Shown: positions 18,285 through 27,685, counted from the stretch's first letter. The stretch is 64,000 nt of DNA from Salmonella enterica subsp. houtenae serovar Houten (GCA_900478215.1 LS483478.1:2294001-2358000); one strand, 5' to 3'. The notes: generated by a model not told the origin, from the sequence alone. Translations and numbers: made by a program.

Positions 18285-18775
18285 TTCGTGCTCGATCAGT
18301 GTGTCCAGTTCCTTGCCGCGCATCAGTCGTTCTCCTGCATCAATTGTTGGTATTCAAGTGCAAAAAGCTGGGCCAGTGTACGGACTTTGCCCTCGGTGAT
18401 TACTCCACCAGACAACACACTCTCCGCCGCAACCAGTTGGTTCGATGTCGGCCAGTCTGGTCTGGTAGTCAGGCTGATGTTGTGTAAGTTGGGTCAACTT
18501 CGAATGTGCTTGCTGTAACACCTGTTTTTTGGCAATCAGATTGGGTAGCTCATCGATCCGGCCTGTCAGCGTGAAATGTTCACATCGACTTCTTTAACTA
18601 CACTCTCCAGCACCGCCTGATGGTCGCCATCAGTAAAGGGGCGGTAATACAGGCAACTGTAGCAGCAGCGCACTTCACAGAACGGGCATTCGCTATTATC
18701 TCTGGTGCAACCGCCAATCTGAAGTAAATGCGCAAGAAATGGGAGGGATGTTAGAAATCGTTAACCTGTTGATTT
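18215..18775 (-). pseudogene. Scrambled remnant of a tyrosine-recombinase module
   Basis: On the minus strand, about 18,560-18,770, the reading LLQIGGCTRDNSECPFCEVR, then CCYSCLYYRPFTDGDHQAVL, resembles the cysteine-rich C-terminal tail of some tyrosine recombinases of integrating elements (CxCYxC...F.P..DG.H..VL). After a frame break near 18,570 the strand continues as a coiled coil (KKQVLQQAHSKLTQLTQHQP) and ends with LAQLFALEYQQLMQEND and a stop near 18,332. A second frame then begins MRGKELDTLIEHELQLMLVE and runs into the IS66 piece. Such linked recombinase genes flank integrated islands. I recognise the tail type, not the exact family. Confidence 0.5.
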
Positions 18776-18819
18776 CGTGAGAGGCTATGGAGAGATATGA
18801 ATTTGTTTATCACCGTAGG

Positions 18820-18850
<31 letters not shown>

Positions 18851-19040
18851 ACGTCATGTGGCGAGATTTGTAGCCAGATTGGGCAACCACCCCCACACCC
18901 CCAAACCGGCTTGAGATCTCAGACAGACACTGCCACTGGAGTGCTATCGCGAACACGGACCAGCTTCGCTGGTTAAGCGTCGTCGTGGGCAACTGCGCTG
19001 AATGCGCACGAACGCTTGTGACCATGTCAGATAAAGAACT

Positions 19041-20114
19041 TCAGTCAGTTGTCCGAATAATTAACATGCAATCACCAAACATATCGAATTGGCATGACTG
19101 GATATCTTTTGATGTATAGGCCTTCATCAGTAAATCAACTCCGGCAAACTGGCCGGTTAACACCATATGTGTCGTTTTTGGTTGATGTAAGTTCGTTAGC
19201 AGGCAGTCAACCACTTTAAGTTGATAGCCCGGATGTATATAAAGCGCTGTCCAACCAGAACTTGCTTTGACGAAAGAATGAGTCCCGGAATACGCGGATT
19301 CCAGACATCGCGCAACTGTCGTTCCTATAGCAAAAATTCGTCCGCCATTTTTCTTTGCAGTATTAATAGTATCCGCTGCTGCTTGCGAAACGTCATAGTA
19401 CTCTTTATTGATGGTGAAATCTTCTACGCATCTTGTTTGTATTTTTCTGTTAGAAAGTATTTCTGTTGACGCAACATGTAAAGTAATGAAGGCGATTAGC
19501 CCGCCTTTATCTTTGATCTTTTTGATAAGTTCCCACGTAAAGCGAATACCAGCAGAGGGTATTTCTAAAGAACCATATTTTTTAGAAAAAACGGAGCGAT
19601 AAGCATCTGGGTATTTATAAAATAAGCTGGAATCTACATACTCATCAAGGCGTTCACCATGACTTACTAAATAAGAAATCAAGGCATCATGATTTTCCAC
19701 GACAGCCTGATACTGATATTTTTCGCTAAATTTCTGTCCTATTGCAAAGGAAACATCAAAATTATCAGCCAGATATAATACTTCATGAGCATCAAACTTT
19801 TCTTTCAAAAGCCCGGAGATAATGACTCTATTTTCTGGCAGGAAACCCTCTAAAACAATTTTAATTAATCTATTACGTTTTGTTTTACATATAAACATAT
19901 TGTTTATTATAGTGCTATCGTTAAAACAAACCACATCGCCTTTTTTGATGTAATCTATTATTTTGCTAAAGTCTACCTTATGAAAGTCTCCTTTACTCCG
20001 GTTTAGGATAAGCATCTTACACTTTTCCCGATATGCATTATTGGATATCCAATTAGGCCTGAGCGGGATAGCCATCGTATCGCTAATGCGAAAATTATAT
20101 TTTTCGGTAAGCAT
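19041..20114 (-). CDS. Divergent QueA-like (SAM:tRNA ribosyltransferase-isomerase family) protein
   Basis: A 357-residue protein aligning with QueA along its length: CFNDSTIINNMF (QueA FNDTRV...), IPSAGIRFT (TAGLHFT), IAFITLHV, INTAKKNGGRIFAIGTTVARCLES, YIHPGYQLKVVDCLLTNLHQPKTT and the final MFGDCMLI. QueA transfers and isomerises the ribosyl group of SAM onto preQ1-tRNA. Here the invariant QueA GAGTF-type loop reads ASTEI, and the MH.E motif reads VEDF, so the substrate may differ. The ATG at 20114 is preferred over 20138 because AAAGG lies 8 bp upstream. It is AT-rich and stands alone beside a MarR gene; no other queuosine genes are near. Confidence 0.8.
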   Translation of the reverse strand: MLTEKYNFRISDTMAIPLRPNWISNNAYREKCKMLILNRSKGDFHKVDFSKIIDYIKKGDVVCFNDSTIINNMFICKTKRNRLIKIVLEGFLPENRVIISGLLKEKFDAHEVLYLADNFDVSFAIGQKFSEKYQYQAVVENHDALISYLVSHGERLDEYVDSSLFYKYPDAYRSVFSKKYGSLEIPSAGIRFTWELIKKIKDKGGLIAFITLHVASTEILSNRKIQTRCVEDFTINKEYYDVSQAAADTINTAKKNGGRIFAIGTTVARCLESAYSGTHSFVKASSGWTALYIHPGYQLKVVDCLLTNLHQPKTTHMVLTGQFAGVDLLMKAYTSKDIQSCQFDMFGDCMLIIRTTD

Positions 20115-20265
20115 ATTTACAACCTTTGAAAAAACCATTGATACTGATATTACTGCATAACCATCATTTATAGTATACGTTGGCCTTCCAGGAGGTGAAT
20201 ATTAACGCTATACATGTTGTCCTTATATTTACTGGACGATCAGGCTGACCGCCCTTTTCTACTGC

Positions 20266-20754
20266 TCATGACTGTGTTGAAGAGACGCTATCCATTGCAT
20301 CGGCAAACTTTTGCATTAACCGGACAAAGATATCAAGTTCGTCCTGAGACCAGCCTTTAAAAATGACATTGCCCATCTGCTCTCGCGCCGCGTCTATACG
20401 CTCCGTCATCGCCTTTCCTGTCGGGGAAATAACTGCCTCGCGTATACGGCGATCGACGGCATTATGCTGCCGTATTACCAACCCCAACTTTTCCAGTTTG
20501 GCAACCTGTCGGCTTACCGTCGTGTAATCACGACCAGCACGTTCGGCTAATTCAACAACGCCAATCGGCCCTAAACGTTCGATACTGATAAGAATTGAAA
20601 ATAGCGTACGATCGAGTTGAATCCCGGCATCTTCAATTAACTTCTCATCATTACGAGGCTGATTAAGCGCACTCACAATACGAATCAACGCACCGTGAAG
20701 CGTCTTCATCTGCTCGGAAATATGTGTATCTTGCACATTTTTATTTTCTGACAT
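20266..20754 (-). CDS. MarR-family transcriptional regulator
   Basis: 162 residues with a winged-HTH core: LDRTLFSILISIERLGPIGVVELAERAGRDYTTVSRQVAKLEKLGLVIR, then the wing NAVDRRIREAVISPTGKAM. The ATG at 20754 (MSENKNV) is used; the frame is open further but has no better start. It is divergent from the FAD monooxygenase with only 44 bp between the starts, so it very probably represses that gene and itself from the shared spacer, in the usual MarR arrangement with phenolic ligands. Confidence 0.9.
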   Translation of the reverse strand: MSENKNVQDTHISEQMKTLHGALIRIVSALNQPRNDEKLIEDAGIQLDRTLFSILISIERLGPIGVVELAERAGRDYTTVSRQVAKLEKLGLVIRQHNAVDRRIREAVISPTGKAMTERIDAAREQMGNVIFKGWSQDELDIFVRLMQKFADAMDSVSSTQS

Positions 20755-20798
20755 AGCATGGCTCCTATTGCGTGCATAATACACACATTGGAGAGACG

Positions 20799-22307
20799 AT
20801 GACAAGATATACCACGACAGATGTACTGATCTGCGGCGCCGGCGTTACCGGGCTTACTTTAGCCATCGAACTGGCGCGCCGCGGCATCTCATTTCGCCTG
20901 ATTGAGAAAAGAATAACACCCTTTACCGGCTCCCGTGGTAAAGGTATTCAACCGCGAACGCAAGAAATCTTCGAAGATCTTGGAATACTCAATAAAGTGG
21001 TCGCCGCTGGCGGCTTCTATCCCCGGTTACGTACCTACCGTCACGACGGAAGCTACGTGGATTCAGATATTGCACATAATACAAAACCGAACTACGCCGA
21101 ACCCTACCATTTGCCATTGATGGTTCCGCAGAGCGTGACAGAAACGATTATGCAAGAGCAATTAAAGGCATTGGGGCATCGGGTGGAGTTCGGCTGCGAG
21201 TTACTGCATTTTACGCAGACCCCACACACTGTGACCGCATATGTTGCCGGGTCGACTGGCGAGGAGGTCATCATCGCTCATTATTTGACAGGCGCTGATG
21301 GCGGCAAAAGTTTTGTCAGAAAAAAATTAGGCGTCAATTTCTCCGGTTGTGCGCTGGGAATCCATGCGCTTGTAGCTGACGTTTCGCTTTCCGGCCTGAC
21401 CCGAGATGTATGGCACCACTTTAATAATGGCGATATGGCGCGGATGATAACAATTTGTCCTCTCGCCGGCACGCAGCTCTTTCAGATTCAGGCATCGTTG
21501 CCCCCGGATGACTCGCAGGATTTCTCAGCCGACGCGCTCACGGCTTTGATCGCTGAACGAATCGGACGGACGGATGTGCGCATCCATTCAGTTTCCTGGG
21601 TATCGAAGTACCAGATGAATGCGCGCATAGCGGAGCATTACCGCGTGGGTAAGGTATTTTTAGCCGGAGATGCCGCTCACGTGCATCCGCCGACGGGCGG
21701 TCAGGGGTTAAATACCAGTATTCAGGATGCCTATAACCTGGGATGGAAAATAGCAGCCTCGCTGCAGGGCGCAGAAAAAGAGCTACTCAACAGCTATGAA
21801 CAGGAACGTCGCCCGGTCGCCGAGTCGTTACTCCACCTTTCTACCCGATTGCTTGAAACTCAAAAACAAGGCGGCATCAAGCGAGAACGCGACGTTCGAC
21901 AACTTGATATCCAGTACATCGGCTCCCCCTTAAACCATACCTTGCCCGAGCGTCAGCATGGGTTACAAACGGGAGAAAGAGCTCCTGATGCGCCTCTTCT
22001 GGGCGCTGGAGGACAATCATTACGGTTATTTCAGTTGCTACAAGGGCCGGAATGGCATCTGCTGGCCTACGAAACCCACGGAAAGATCATCGATGCGCGG
22101 CGAGGTCTGCGTATCTATCATATTGGCGAGCAGGACGAACTCATCGACACCATGGGGCACTTCCGGGAGTCCTATCAACTGGTGCCAGGTGAATGCGTGC
22201 TGATCCGACCCGATGGCTATGTCGGCGCATTTTTTCACGGCAAGCAGGTCAACGATATTGAAAATTATCTCTCTCGTTTTGCCATAGGGATTAAAAATGA
22301 ATACTAA
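20799..22307 (+). CDS. FAD-dependent aromatic monooxygenase (PHBH/TetX-like class A)
   Basis: 502 residues. The N-terminal Rossmann motif is DVLICGAGVTGLTLAIELAR (GxGxxG). The second FAD motif is VFLAGDAAHVHPPTGGQGLN. The C-terminal ~110 residues form the thioredoxin-like domain of phenol or polyketide hydroxylases. Such flavoproteins use NAD(P)H and O2 to hydroxylate aromatic compounds and can inactivate antibiotics. The ATG at 20799 follows TTGGAGAGACG. The stop overlaps the start of the MFS gene by 11 bp, so the two are translationally coupled. Together with the divergent MarR gene this looks like a phenolic-compound detoxification unit; the substrate is not evident. Confidence 0.88.
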   Translation: MTRYTTTDVLICGAGVTGLTLAIELARRGISFRLIEKRITPFTGSRGKGIQPRTQEIFEDLGILNKVVAAGGFYPRLRTYRHDGSYVDSDIAHNTKPNYAEPYHLPLMVPQSVTETIMQEQLKALGHRVEFGCELLHFTQTPHTVTAYVAGSTGEEVIIAHYLTGADGGKSFVRKKLGVNFSGCALGIHALVADVSLSGLTRDVWHHFNNGDMARMITICPLAGTQLFQIQASLPPDDSQDFSADALTALIAERIGRTDVRIHSVSWVSKYQMNARIAEHYRVGKVFLAGDAAHVHPPTGGQGLNTSIQDAYNLGWKIAASLQGAEKELLNSYEQERRPVAESLLHLSTRLLETQKQGGIKRERDVRQLDIQYIGSPLNHTLPERQHGLQTGERAPDAPLLGAGGQSLRLFQLLQGPEWHLLAYETHGKIIDARRGLRIYHIGEQDELIDTMGHFRESYQLVPGECVLIRPDGYVGAFFHGKQVNDIENYLSRFAIGIKNEY

Positions 22308-23538
22308 TCTCTATGAGAATGCTAACAGTGAAACGACTAAGCCGCTTAACAAGCGGCGGATTCTGCCTGTTTTCTTTATTGTCGGCCTCTACGCCGCCAG
22401 TACGTCGGCTGTGATGTCTGTACTGCCTTTTTATATCAGAGAGATGGGCGGCTCACCGCTTATCATTGGCACCATTATCGCCACTGAAGCTTTTAGCCAA
22501 TTTTGTGCGGCTCCCCTGATTGGCCACCTTTCCGATCGCGTTGGCCGCAAGCGAATACTGATTGTCACGCTGGCTATTGCGGCGATAAGTTTACTATTAC
22601 TCGCCAGCGCGCAATGTATCCTGTTTATCCTGCTCGCCCGCACGCTTTCTGGCATTAGCGCCGGGAATTTATCAGCCGCCACAGCCTATATTGCCGATCA
22701 TACGCACGTCAGAAATCGGCGTCAGGCAATCGGTATCCTCACAGGCTGCATTGGATTAGGCGGTATTGTCGGGGCGGGAGTTTCAGGGTGGCTATCGGAT
22801 ATCAGTCTGAGCGCGCCGATCTACGCCGCCTTTATACTTGTCTTTGGGTCTGCCCTGGTCGCGTTTTGGGGATTAAAAGAGCATTCCACTGCATCACTTA
22901 CCACAGATAAAATAGCGGCGTTCTCTGCCCGCGCTATTTTAAAGATGCCGGTCTTTCGCGTCTTAATCATCGTAATGCTTTGTCATTTCTTCGCCTATGG
23001 CATGTACTCTTCACAATTACCTGTTTTTCTTTCTGATACCTTCATCTGGAATGGGCTTCCCTTTGGGCCAAAAGCGTTAAGCTACCTGTTAATGGCGGAC
23101 GGGGTCATTAATATTTTCGTTCAGCTATTTCTGTTAGGTTGGGTGAGTCAATATTTTTCGGAGCGAAAACTAATTATTCTAATCTTCACCCTTCTTTGTA
23201 CTGGATTCCTCACTGCGGGTATCGCCATGACCATACCAGTGCTTATTTTTGCTATCGTTTGTATTAGCATCGCTGATGCGCTAGCCAAACCCACTTATCT
23301 TGCCGCCTTGTCCGTCCATGTCTCGTCTGCCCGACAAGGTATCGTCATCGGAACGGCGCAGGCATTAATCGCAATCGTTGATTTTATATCCCCCGTACTG
23401 GGCGGATTTATCCTGGGGTATGCCCTTTACGGCGTCTGGATCGGTATAGCGTTCACTGTTGCCATTATCGGACTGGTGACAGCGATGACTTACCTTTCAA
23501 AAAATTCACCGCTAATAGCGAAACCAGAAACAAAATAA
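22297..23538 (+). CDS. MFS drug-type efflux transporter (TetA-like, DHA1)
   Basis: 413 residues with 12 predicted membrane spans. The motif GHLSDRVGRKRILIVTL after helix 2 is the MFS motif A. The motif IADHTHVRNRRQAIGILTGCIGLGGIVGAGVSGWL in helix 5 is the antiporter motif C of the DHA1 (drug:H+) group, as in TetA. It starts inside the end of the monooxygenase gene, so both are co-expressed. A role in exporting the monooxygenase's substrate or product is inferred. Confidence 0.88.
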   Translation: MNTNLYENANSETTKPLNKRRILPVFFIVGLYAASTSAVMSVLPFYIREMGGSPLIIGTIIATEAFSQFCAAPLIGHLSDRVGRKRILIVTLAIAAISLLLLASAQCILFILLARTLSGISAGNLSAATAYIADHTHVRNRRQAIGILTGCIGLGGIVGAGVSGWLSDISLSAPIYAAFILVFGSALVAFWGLKEHSTASLTTDKIAAFSARAILKMPVFRVLIIVMLCHFFAYGMYSSQLPVFLSDTFIWNGLPFGPKALSYLLMADGVINIFVQLFLLGWVSQYFSERKLIILIFTLLCTGFLTAGIAMTIPVLIFAIVCISIADALAKPTYLAALSVHVSSARQGIVIGTAQALIAIVDFISPVLGGFILGYALYGVWIGIAFTVAIIGLVTAMTYLSKNSPLIAKPETK

Positions 23539-23608
23539 TGTGACAACGTCACAAACAATATCGTTCTCTTCTGCCATTATTTATCAAAAGTATTGTACTT
23601 ATATTGAA

Positions 23609-23625
23609 TATTTAAGAGGTATTTA
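23609..23625 (+). promoter_or_regulatory. Candidate PhoP box upstream of pqaA
   Basis: TATTTA AGAGG TATTTA is a direct repeat of two hexamers with 5-bp spacing, matching the (T/G)GTTTA-N5-(T/G)GTTTA architecture of PhoP sites except for one base in each half. It lies about 50 bp before the pqaA start. pqaA is known as a PhoP/PhoQ-activated gene. Confidence 0.45.
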
Positions 23626-23673
23626 TGGAACTCACGCTGGTTAGCATTTGCCTTTGTAAAGCGCGGGGAAAAC

Positions 23674-25164
23674 ATGAAAAAAAGATATCTCGTTGTTATA
23701 GTAGTGCTTTTTATTTCTACAAATGTTTATACACTACTTCATAAGAACGTATTCTATTGTCACAACAGCCCGGAGTGTGATTTGTCTCATGTTCTCCCCG
23801 ACTACCGGAAGCAGATTTCAGGCACACCGCTAAAATATACCTTGATTAGTACAGTTCCATTAGCACAAGTGGTAATCAGGCACTATGAATTATTATCGCA
23901 ACACTGGTCGCCGGATGACATGGTAAACCCTGCACAATGGCGACATAACGTTGATATTTATATCCCAGAAAAGGCAAAAGAGCGCCATGCTTTGGTGGTG
24001 ATAAACAACGGAATTAATTACGAAAAAGGCGTGCAAATCCCTAGTAAATCCGTTGATTTTACTCAGGAAACACTGGCAAACATTGCCCATGACACAAATA
24101 CTATAGTAATATCAGTTAGTGATATACCTAATCAATATTTAACCTTTCTGGATGATAAAAAACCTCTGAAAGAGGACGAGAGTATTTCCCGGAGTTGGAC
24201 ATTATTTATGGAGGCGCCGGAGCAACGTAAGTTAATACCTTTAAATATTCCAATGGTCACTGCCCTGGCGCAAGCGACAAGATTAGCAAAAAAGGAGTTA
24301 GCGCAATGGAATATACATTCCTTTATCATTACCGGTATTTCAAAACGTGGATGGACCGCCTGGTTGTCAGCTATTACCGATCCTGATGTTGAAGCAATTG
24401 TTCCCTTTGCTATTGATCTACTTGATATTGATGCTTCGCTTGAGCATATTTATCAGTCATACGGCGGGAACTGGCCAATTACATTCTATCCTTATTATCA
24501 GCAAGGCATAGATGAGAAAATAAAATCCTATCCGTTTAACCAGTTAAGGCAAATAATAGATCCTTTAAGATATCTCAATACTATTTATCAACCCTGCCTT
24601 GCAATACCCAAATATATTATTAATGCCAGTGGTGATGATTTTTTCGTACCAGATAATACTCGTTTTTATTATAAAAAACTTCCTGGCGTAAAATCATTAC
24701 GCATAGTGCCCAATACGAGTCACTATTCAATTAAAGATATTACTGAAGAAAGCCTCGTTCCATTTATTAACCGGTTTCAAAGTAAAAAAACATTACCACA
24801 AGTGTTTGGCATTATTCACCACAACCTCCTCACGGTCTATTTCTCTGAGGTGCCAGTAAAAGTCGTTCGCTGGACAGCCGACAATCCCAATGCGCGTGAT
24901 TTTCGTTATGCCTGTAGTATCCGCTATCATCCGCTTACGATAGATATTCCCATCACCAATAGAATCAGTATTACCTTAAATGAACCTGAGACGGGTTGGG
25001 AAGCTACCTATATCGAAGCAACCTTTGATGATGGCTATATCGCAACGACTCAGGTTTATATTACGCCCGATGATAAATACCCACAGATAGCACCGCCCTC
25101 AGTTAACGCAGCCTGTCAAACGTTACCAGGGCGTGGATTAGGGGAAAATGATCGCCTCGATTAA
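23674..25164 (+). CDS. pqaA: PhoPQ-activated pathogenicity-related protein PqaA
   Basis: 496 residues. An N-terminal hydrophobic segment (residues 5-20) acts as signal or anchor, so the protein is exported. The body is of the PhoPQ_related (PF10142) type with an alpha/beta-hydrolase-like nucleophile region, FIITGISKRGWTAWLSAI (GxSKRGW), and a later ASGDDFFVPD (acid) and NTSHYS (His). The motifs match PqaA of Salmonella. Its expression depends on PhoP/PhoQ in Salmonella; a candidate PhoP box is upstream. The enzymatic activity is unknown. AT content is higher than in the backbone. Confidence 0.9.
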   Translation: MKKRYLVVIVVLFISTNVYTLLHKNVFYCHNSPECDLSHVLPDYRKQISGTPLKYTLISTVPLAQVVIRHYELLSQHWSPDDMVNPAQWRHNVDIYIPEKAKERHALVVINNGINYEKGVQIPSKSVDFTQETLANIAHDTNTIVISVSDIPNQYLTFLDDKKPLKEDESISRSWTLFMEAPEQRKLIPLNIPMVTALAQATRLAKKELAQWNIHSFIITGISKRGWTAWLSAITDPDVEAIVPFAIDLLDIDASLEHIYQSYGGNWPITFYPYYQQGIDEKIKSYPFNQLRQIIDPLRYLNTIYQPCLAIPKYIINASGDDFFVPDNTRFYYKKLPGVKSLRIVPNTSHYSIKDITEESLVPFINRFQSKKTLPQVFGIIHHNLLTVYFSEVPVKVVRWTADNPNARDFRYACSIRYHPLTIDIPITNRISITLNEPETGWEATYIEATFDDGYIATTQVYITPDDKYPQIAPPSVNAACQTLPGRGLGENDRLD

Positions 25165-25194
25165 ATCTTCAATTAATTAATTGATTTTAAACAA

Positions 25195-25224
25195 TTTAAT
25201 CCATCATGATTACGATGGATTAAA
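25195..25224. terminator. 11-bp inverted repeat after pqaA, possible terminator or operator
   Basis: The arms TTTAATCCATC and GATGGATTAAA are exactly complementary around ATGATTAC. No strong T run follows on the plus strand. It could end pqaA transcription, or serve as an operator for the following transporter operon (whose GntR regulator is encoded at 27.7 kb). Confidence 0.4.
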
Positions 25225-25340
25225 ATCCTATGTGATAAATTTTCGTTACATTGATCACGTTCTAACCACAAGGAAGGTGATTTGAAAATAACCTTAAAAT
25301 ATTGTGGTCAGGCCGCTAGACCGCAATAAGAGGATAAATC

Positions 25341-26627
25341 ATGAAAAGAAAAACAATGGGATGGCTTATCGTTTTTCTTCTATTTATAGTTTACATGCTT
25401 AACTATATGGATCGTTCAGCATTGTCGATAACTGCCCCTTTGATTGAAAAGGAATTAGGATTTAACGCTGCGGAGATGGGAATGATCTTCAGCGCATTTT
25501 TTATCGGATACGCCCTGTTTAATTTTATTGGTGGCTGGGCCAGCGACAAAGTTGGCCCAAAAACGGTTTTCCTTATCGCTGCGTTACTATGGTCTGTATT
25601 TTGTGGCTTAACAGGTCTGGTCACCGGATTGTGGACGATGCTTATCGTACGCGTTCTTTTCGGTATGGCTGAAGGACCAGTCAGCGCCGCCGGAAATAAA
25701 ATCATCAATAACTGGATTTCCCGAAAAGAGTCTGCCACGGCGATCGGCATTTTTAGCGCTGGCTCTCCACTCGGCGGTGCGGTGTCCGGTCCGGTAGTGG
25801 GCCTGTTGGCGTTATCCTTAGGTTGGCGCCCCGCATTTGGCATTATTTTCTTATTTGGCCTGGTGTGGGTACTACTGTGGTACTTTATCGTTAGCGACAA
25901 GCCAGCAATGAGTAAACGCCTGGCGCCGGAAGAGCGTGTTGATTTTGAAAATCATGAGGACATTATTTTATCTGATGATGGCCGGGCCACGCCTTCACTC
26001 GGCTATTACATGAAGCAGCCAATGGTATGGGCGACAACCTTGGCTTTTTTCAGCTACAACTATATTCTTTTTTTCTTCCTGACCTGGTTCCCAAGTTATC
26101 TGAACCATTCGTTACACCTGGATATTAAAGAAATTAGTATTGCCACGGTAATTCCCTGGGTTATTGGCGCCATTGGTATGGTGCTCGGCGGCGTCTGTTC
26201 TGATGTAATTTATCGGATTACCGGTAATGCTCTGCTCTCTCGTCGGCTTATTCTGGGTGTCTGCCTGGCAGGCGCGGCAGTATGTGTTGCGGTTTCTGGT
26301 ACCGTTAGCACCATTGGTAGCGCAATTACACTCATGTCAGTTTCACTCTTCCTGCTCTATTTAACTGGCCCTATTTATTGGGCGGTCATTCAGGATGTCG
26401 TCCATAAAGATAAGGTAGGGAGCGTCGGCGGAGCTATGCATGGTCTGGCTAATATATCCGGCATTATCGGTCCACTTGTCACCGGATTTATCGTTCAGTT
26501 TAGCGATAAATATGACTACGCCTTCTATCTGGCGGGTGCTATCGCTATCGTTTCAAGCCTGTTGGTCTTCGTGTTTGTAAAAAGTAAAGGATTCAAAGCC
26601 AATGAAAGTCAAAGCTGTGTTCATTAA
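25341..26627 (+). CDS. MFS transporter of the anion:cation symporter (sugar-acid) family
   Basis: 428 residues, 12 spans. The start MLNYMDRSALSITAPLIEKELG is the hallmark of the ACS family (galactonate/glucarate/hexuronate carriers). Loop 2-3 has GGWASDKVGPKTVFL, and GxxxGPVSAAGNKIINNWI fits the same family. It overlaps the dehydrogenase gene by 26 bp. Similar carrier-dehydrogenase-GntR sets handle L-galactonate in E. coli (lgo genes), so a hexonate or related acid is the likely substrate; which one is unknown. Confidence 0.88.
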   Translation: MKRKTMGWLIVFLLFIVYMLNYMDRSALSITAPLIEKELGFNAAEMGMIFSAFFIGYALFNFIGGWASDKVGPKTVFLIAALLWSVFCGLTGLVTGLWTMLIVRVLFGMAEGPVSAAGNKIINNWISRKESATAIGIFSAGSPLGGAVSGPVVGLLALSLGWRPAFGIIFLFGLVWVLLWYFIVSDKPAMSKRLAPEERVDFENHEDIILSDDGRATPSLGYYMKQPMVWATTLAFFSYNYILFFFLTWFPSYLNHSLHLDIKEISIATVIPWVIGAIGMVLGGVCSDVIYRITGNALLSRRLILGVCLAGAAVCVAVSGTVSTIGSAITLMSVSLFLLYLTGPIYWAVIQDVVHKDKVGSVGGAMHGLANISGIIGPLVTGFIVQFSDKYDYAFYLAGAIAIVSSLLVFVFVKSKGFKANESQSCVH

Positions 26628-27627
26628 TAAGCCTGGTGAAGTTGAAACCCGTTGGGTGGATTATCCGCATAAGAAAGAGAATGAAGTGTTAATTAAGGTT
26701 GAGGCTGCTGGAATTTGCGGATCGGATATTGGAGCGTTTCGTGGAACAAACCCGCTTGTCACTTATCCAAGAATTATCGGGCATGAAGTGATCGGAGTTG
26801 TTCTTCAGGAAGGCGCAGGAATGCCGGATAATATTAAAAAAGGCGACCGCGTGATTGTTGACCCTTATATTTATTGTGGTCACTGTTACCCTTGTTCGGT
26901 TGGCAGAACTAACTGTTGTGAACATTTAAAAGTCATTGGCGTGCATGTGGATGGCGCAATGCAAGAGGTCGTTACTCATCCCGCACATTTAATTCATAAA
27001 ATCCCTGACAATGTGTCTTCTGAAATGGCGCCATTGGCAGAACCGCTCACTATCGCTCTGCACGCGCTGCATCGGGCAAACGTCAAGGCCGGAGAATATG
27101 TTGCAATTATCGGCGCGGGGGCGATCGGTCTCATGGCGGCATTAAGCGCTCTTCATTACAAGGCAACGCCTGTTCTGATCGATATTGTGGAGGCACGGCT
27201 ACGCTATGCTCAGAAACTCGGCGTTCCCTATGTACTGAACGCCACTGACGGTCAGATTATCGACGCAATTAAAGACATCACACACGGCACAATGGCGCAG
27301 GTTGTTATAGAAGCCTCTGGCGCAAATAGCGCTATTCGAAATACGCTTGATTTAGCATCGTTTGCTGGCCGCATTTCTTTTACAGGGTGGCCAAAACAGG
27401 AAACGTCGCTGCCGACGAACCTGATTACCTATAAAGAACTGGATTTACGTGGCTCCCGCACCAGTGCCGGCGAATTTGACGAGGCGCTACGCATGCTGTC
27501 CGCGCTGGAGATTAACCCGCAAGACATTGTCAGTAAGGTCGTCAATCTTGATGAGACCCCTGATGCTGTGAAAGAGCTTGATCGCTATCCGGAGCGCTAC
27601 TTAAAGATTAATGCTGTTTTCCATTGA
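26602..27627 (+). CDS. Zinc-dependent medium-chain dehydrogenase, sugar-acid/polyol type
   Basis: 341 residues. The catalytic zinc site shows CGSDIGAFRG (Cys) and GHEVIG (His-Glu). The structural zinc loop is CGHCYPCSVGRTNCC. The nucleotide-binding motif is VAIIGAGAIGLMAA. This is the MDR/sorbitol dehydrogenase-LgoD group, which oxidises hydroxy acids or polyols with NAD(P)+. The start lies inside the end of the MFS gene, preceded by AAAGGATTC. Product assignment to a given sugar acid is an inference from the neighbours. Confidence 0.88.
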   Translation: MKVKAVFINKPGEVETRWVDYPHKKENEVLIKVEAAGICGSDIGAFRGTNPLVTYPRIIGHEVIGVVLQEGAGMPDNIKKGDRVIVDPYIYCGHCYPCSVGRTNCCEHLKVIGVHVDGAMQEVVTHPAHLIHKIPDNVSSEMAPLAEPLTIALHALHRANVKAGEYVAIIGAGAIGLMAALSALHYKATPVLIDIVEARLRYAQKLGVPYVLNATDGQIIDAIKDITHGTMAQVVIEASGANSAIRNTLDLASFAGRISFTGWPKQETSLPTNLITYKELDLRGSRTSAGEFDEALRMLSALEINPQDIVSKVVNLDETPDAVKELDRYPERYLKINAVFH

Positions 27628-27642
27628 TTTACGGCGAGCTCT

Positions 27643-27668
27643 ACCGCATGGCATTACCGCCATGCGGT
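27643..27668. terminator. Hairpin between convergent dehydrogenase and GntR genes
   Basis: The 10-bp perfect arms ACCGCATGGC and GCCATGCGGT around ATTACC lie between the convergent stops. The T run is weak. It is probably a shared terminator. Confidence 0.6.
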
Positions 27669-27685
27669 GTTATTCACCGACAAAC

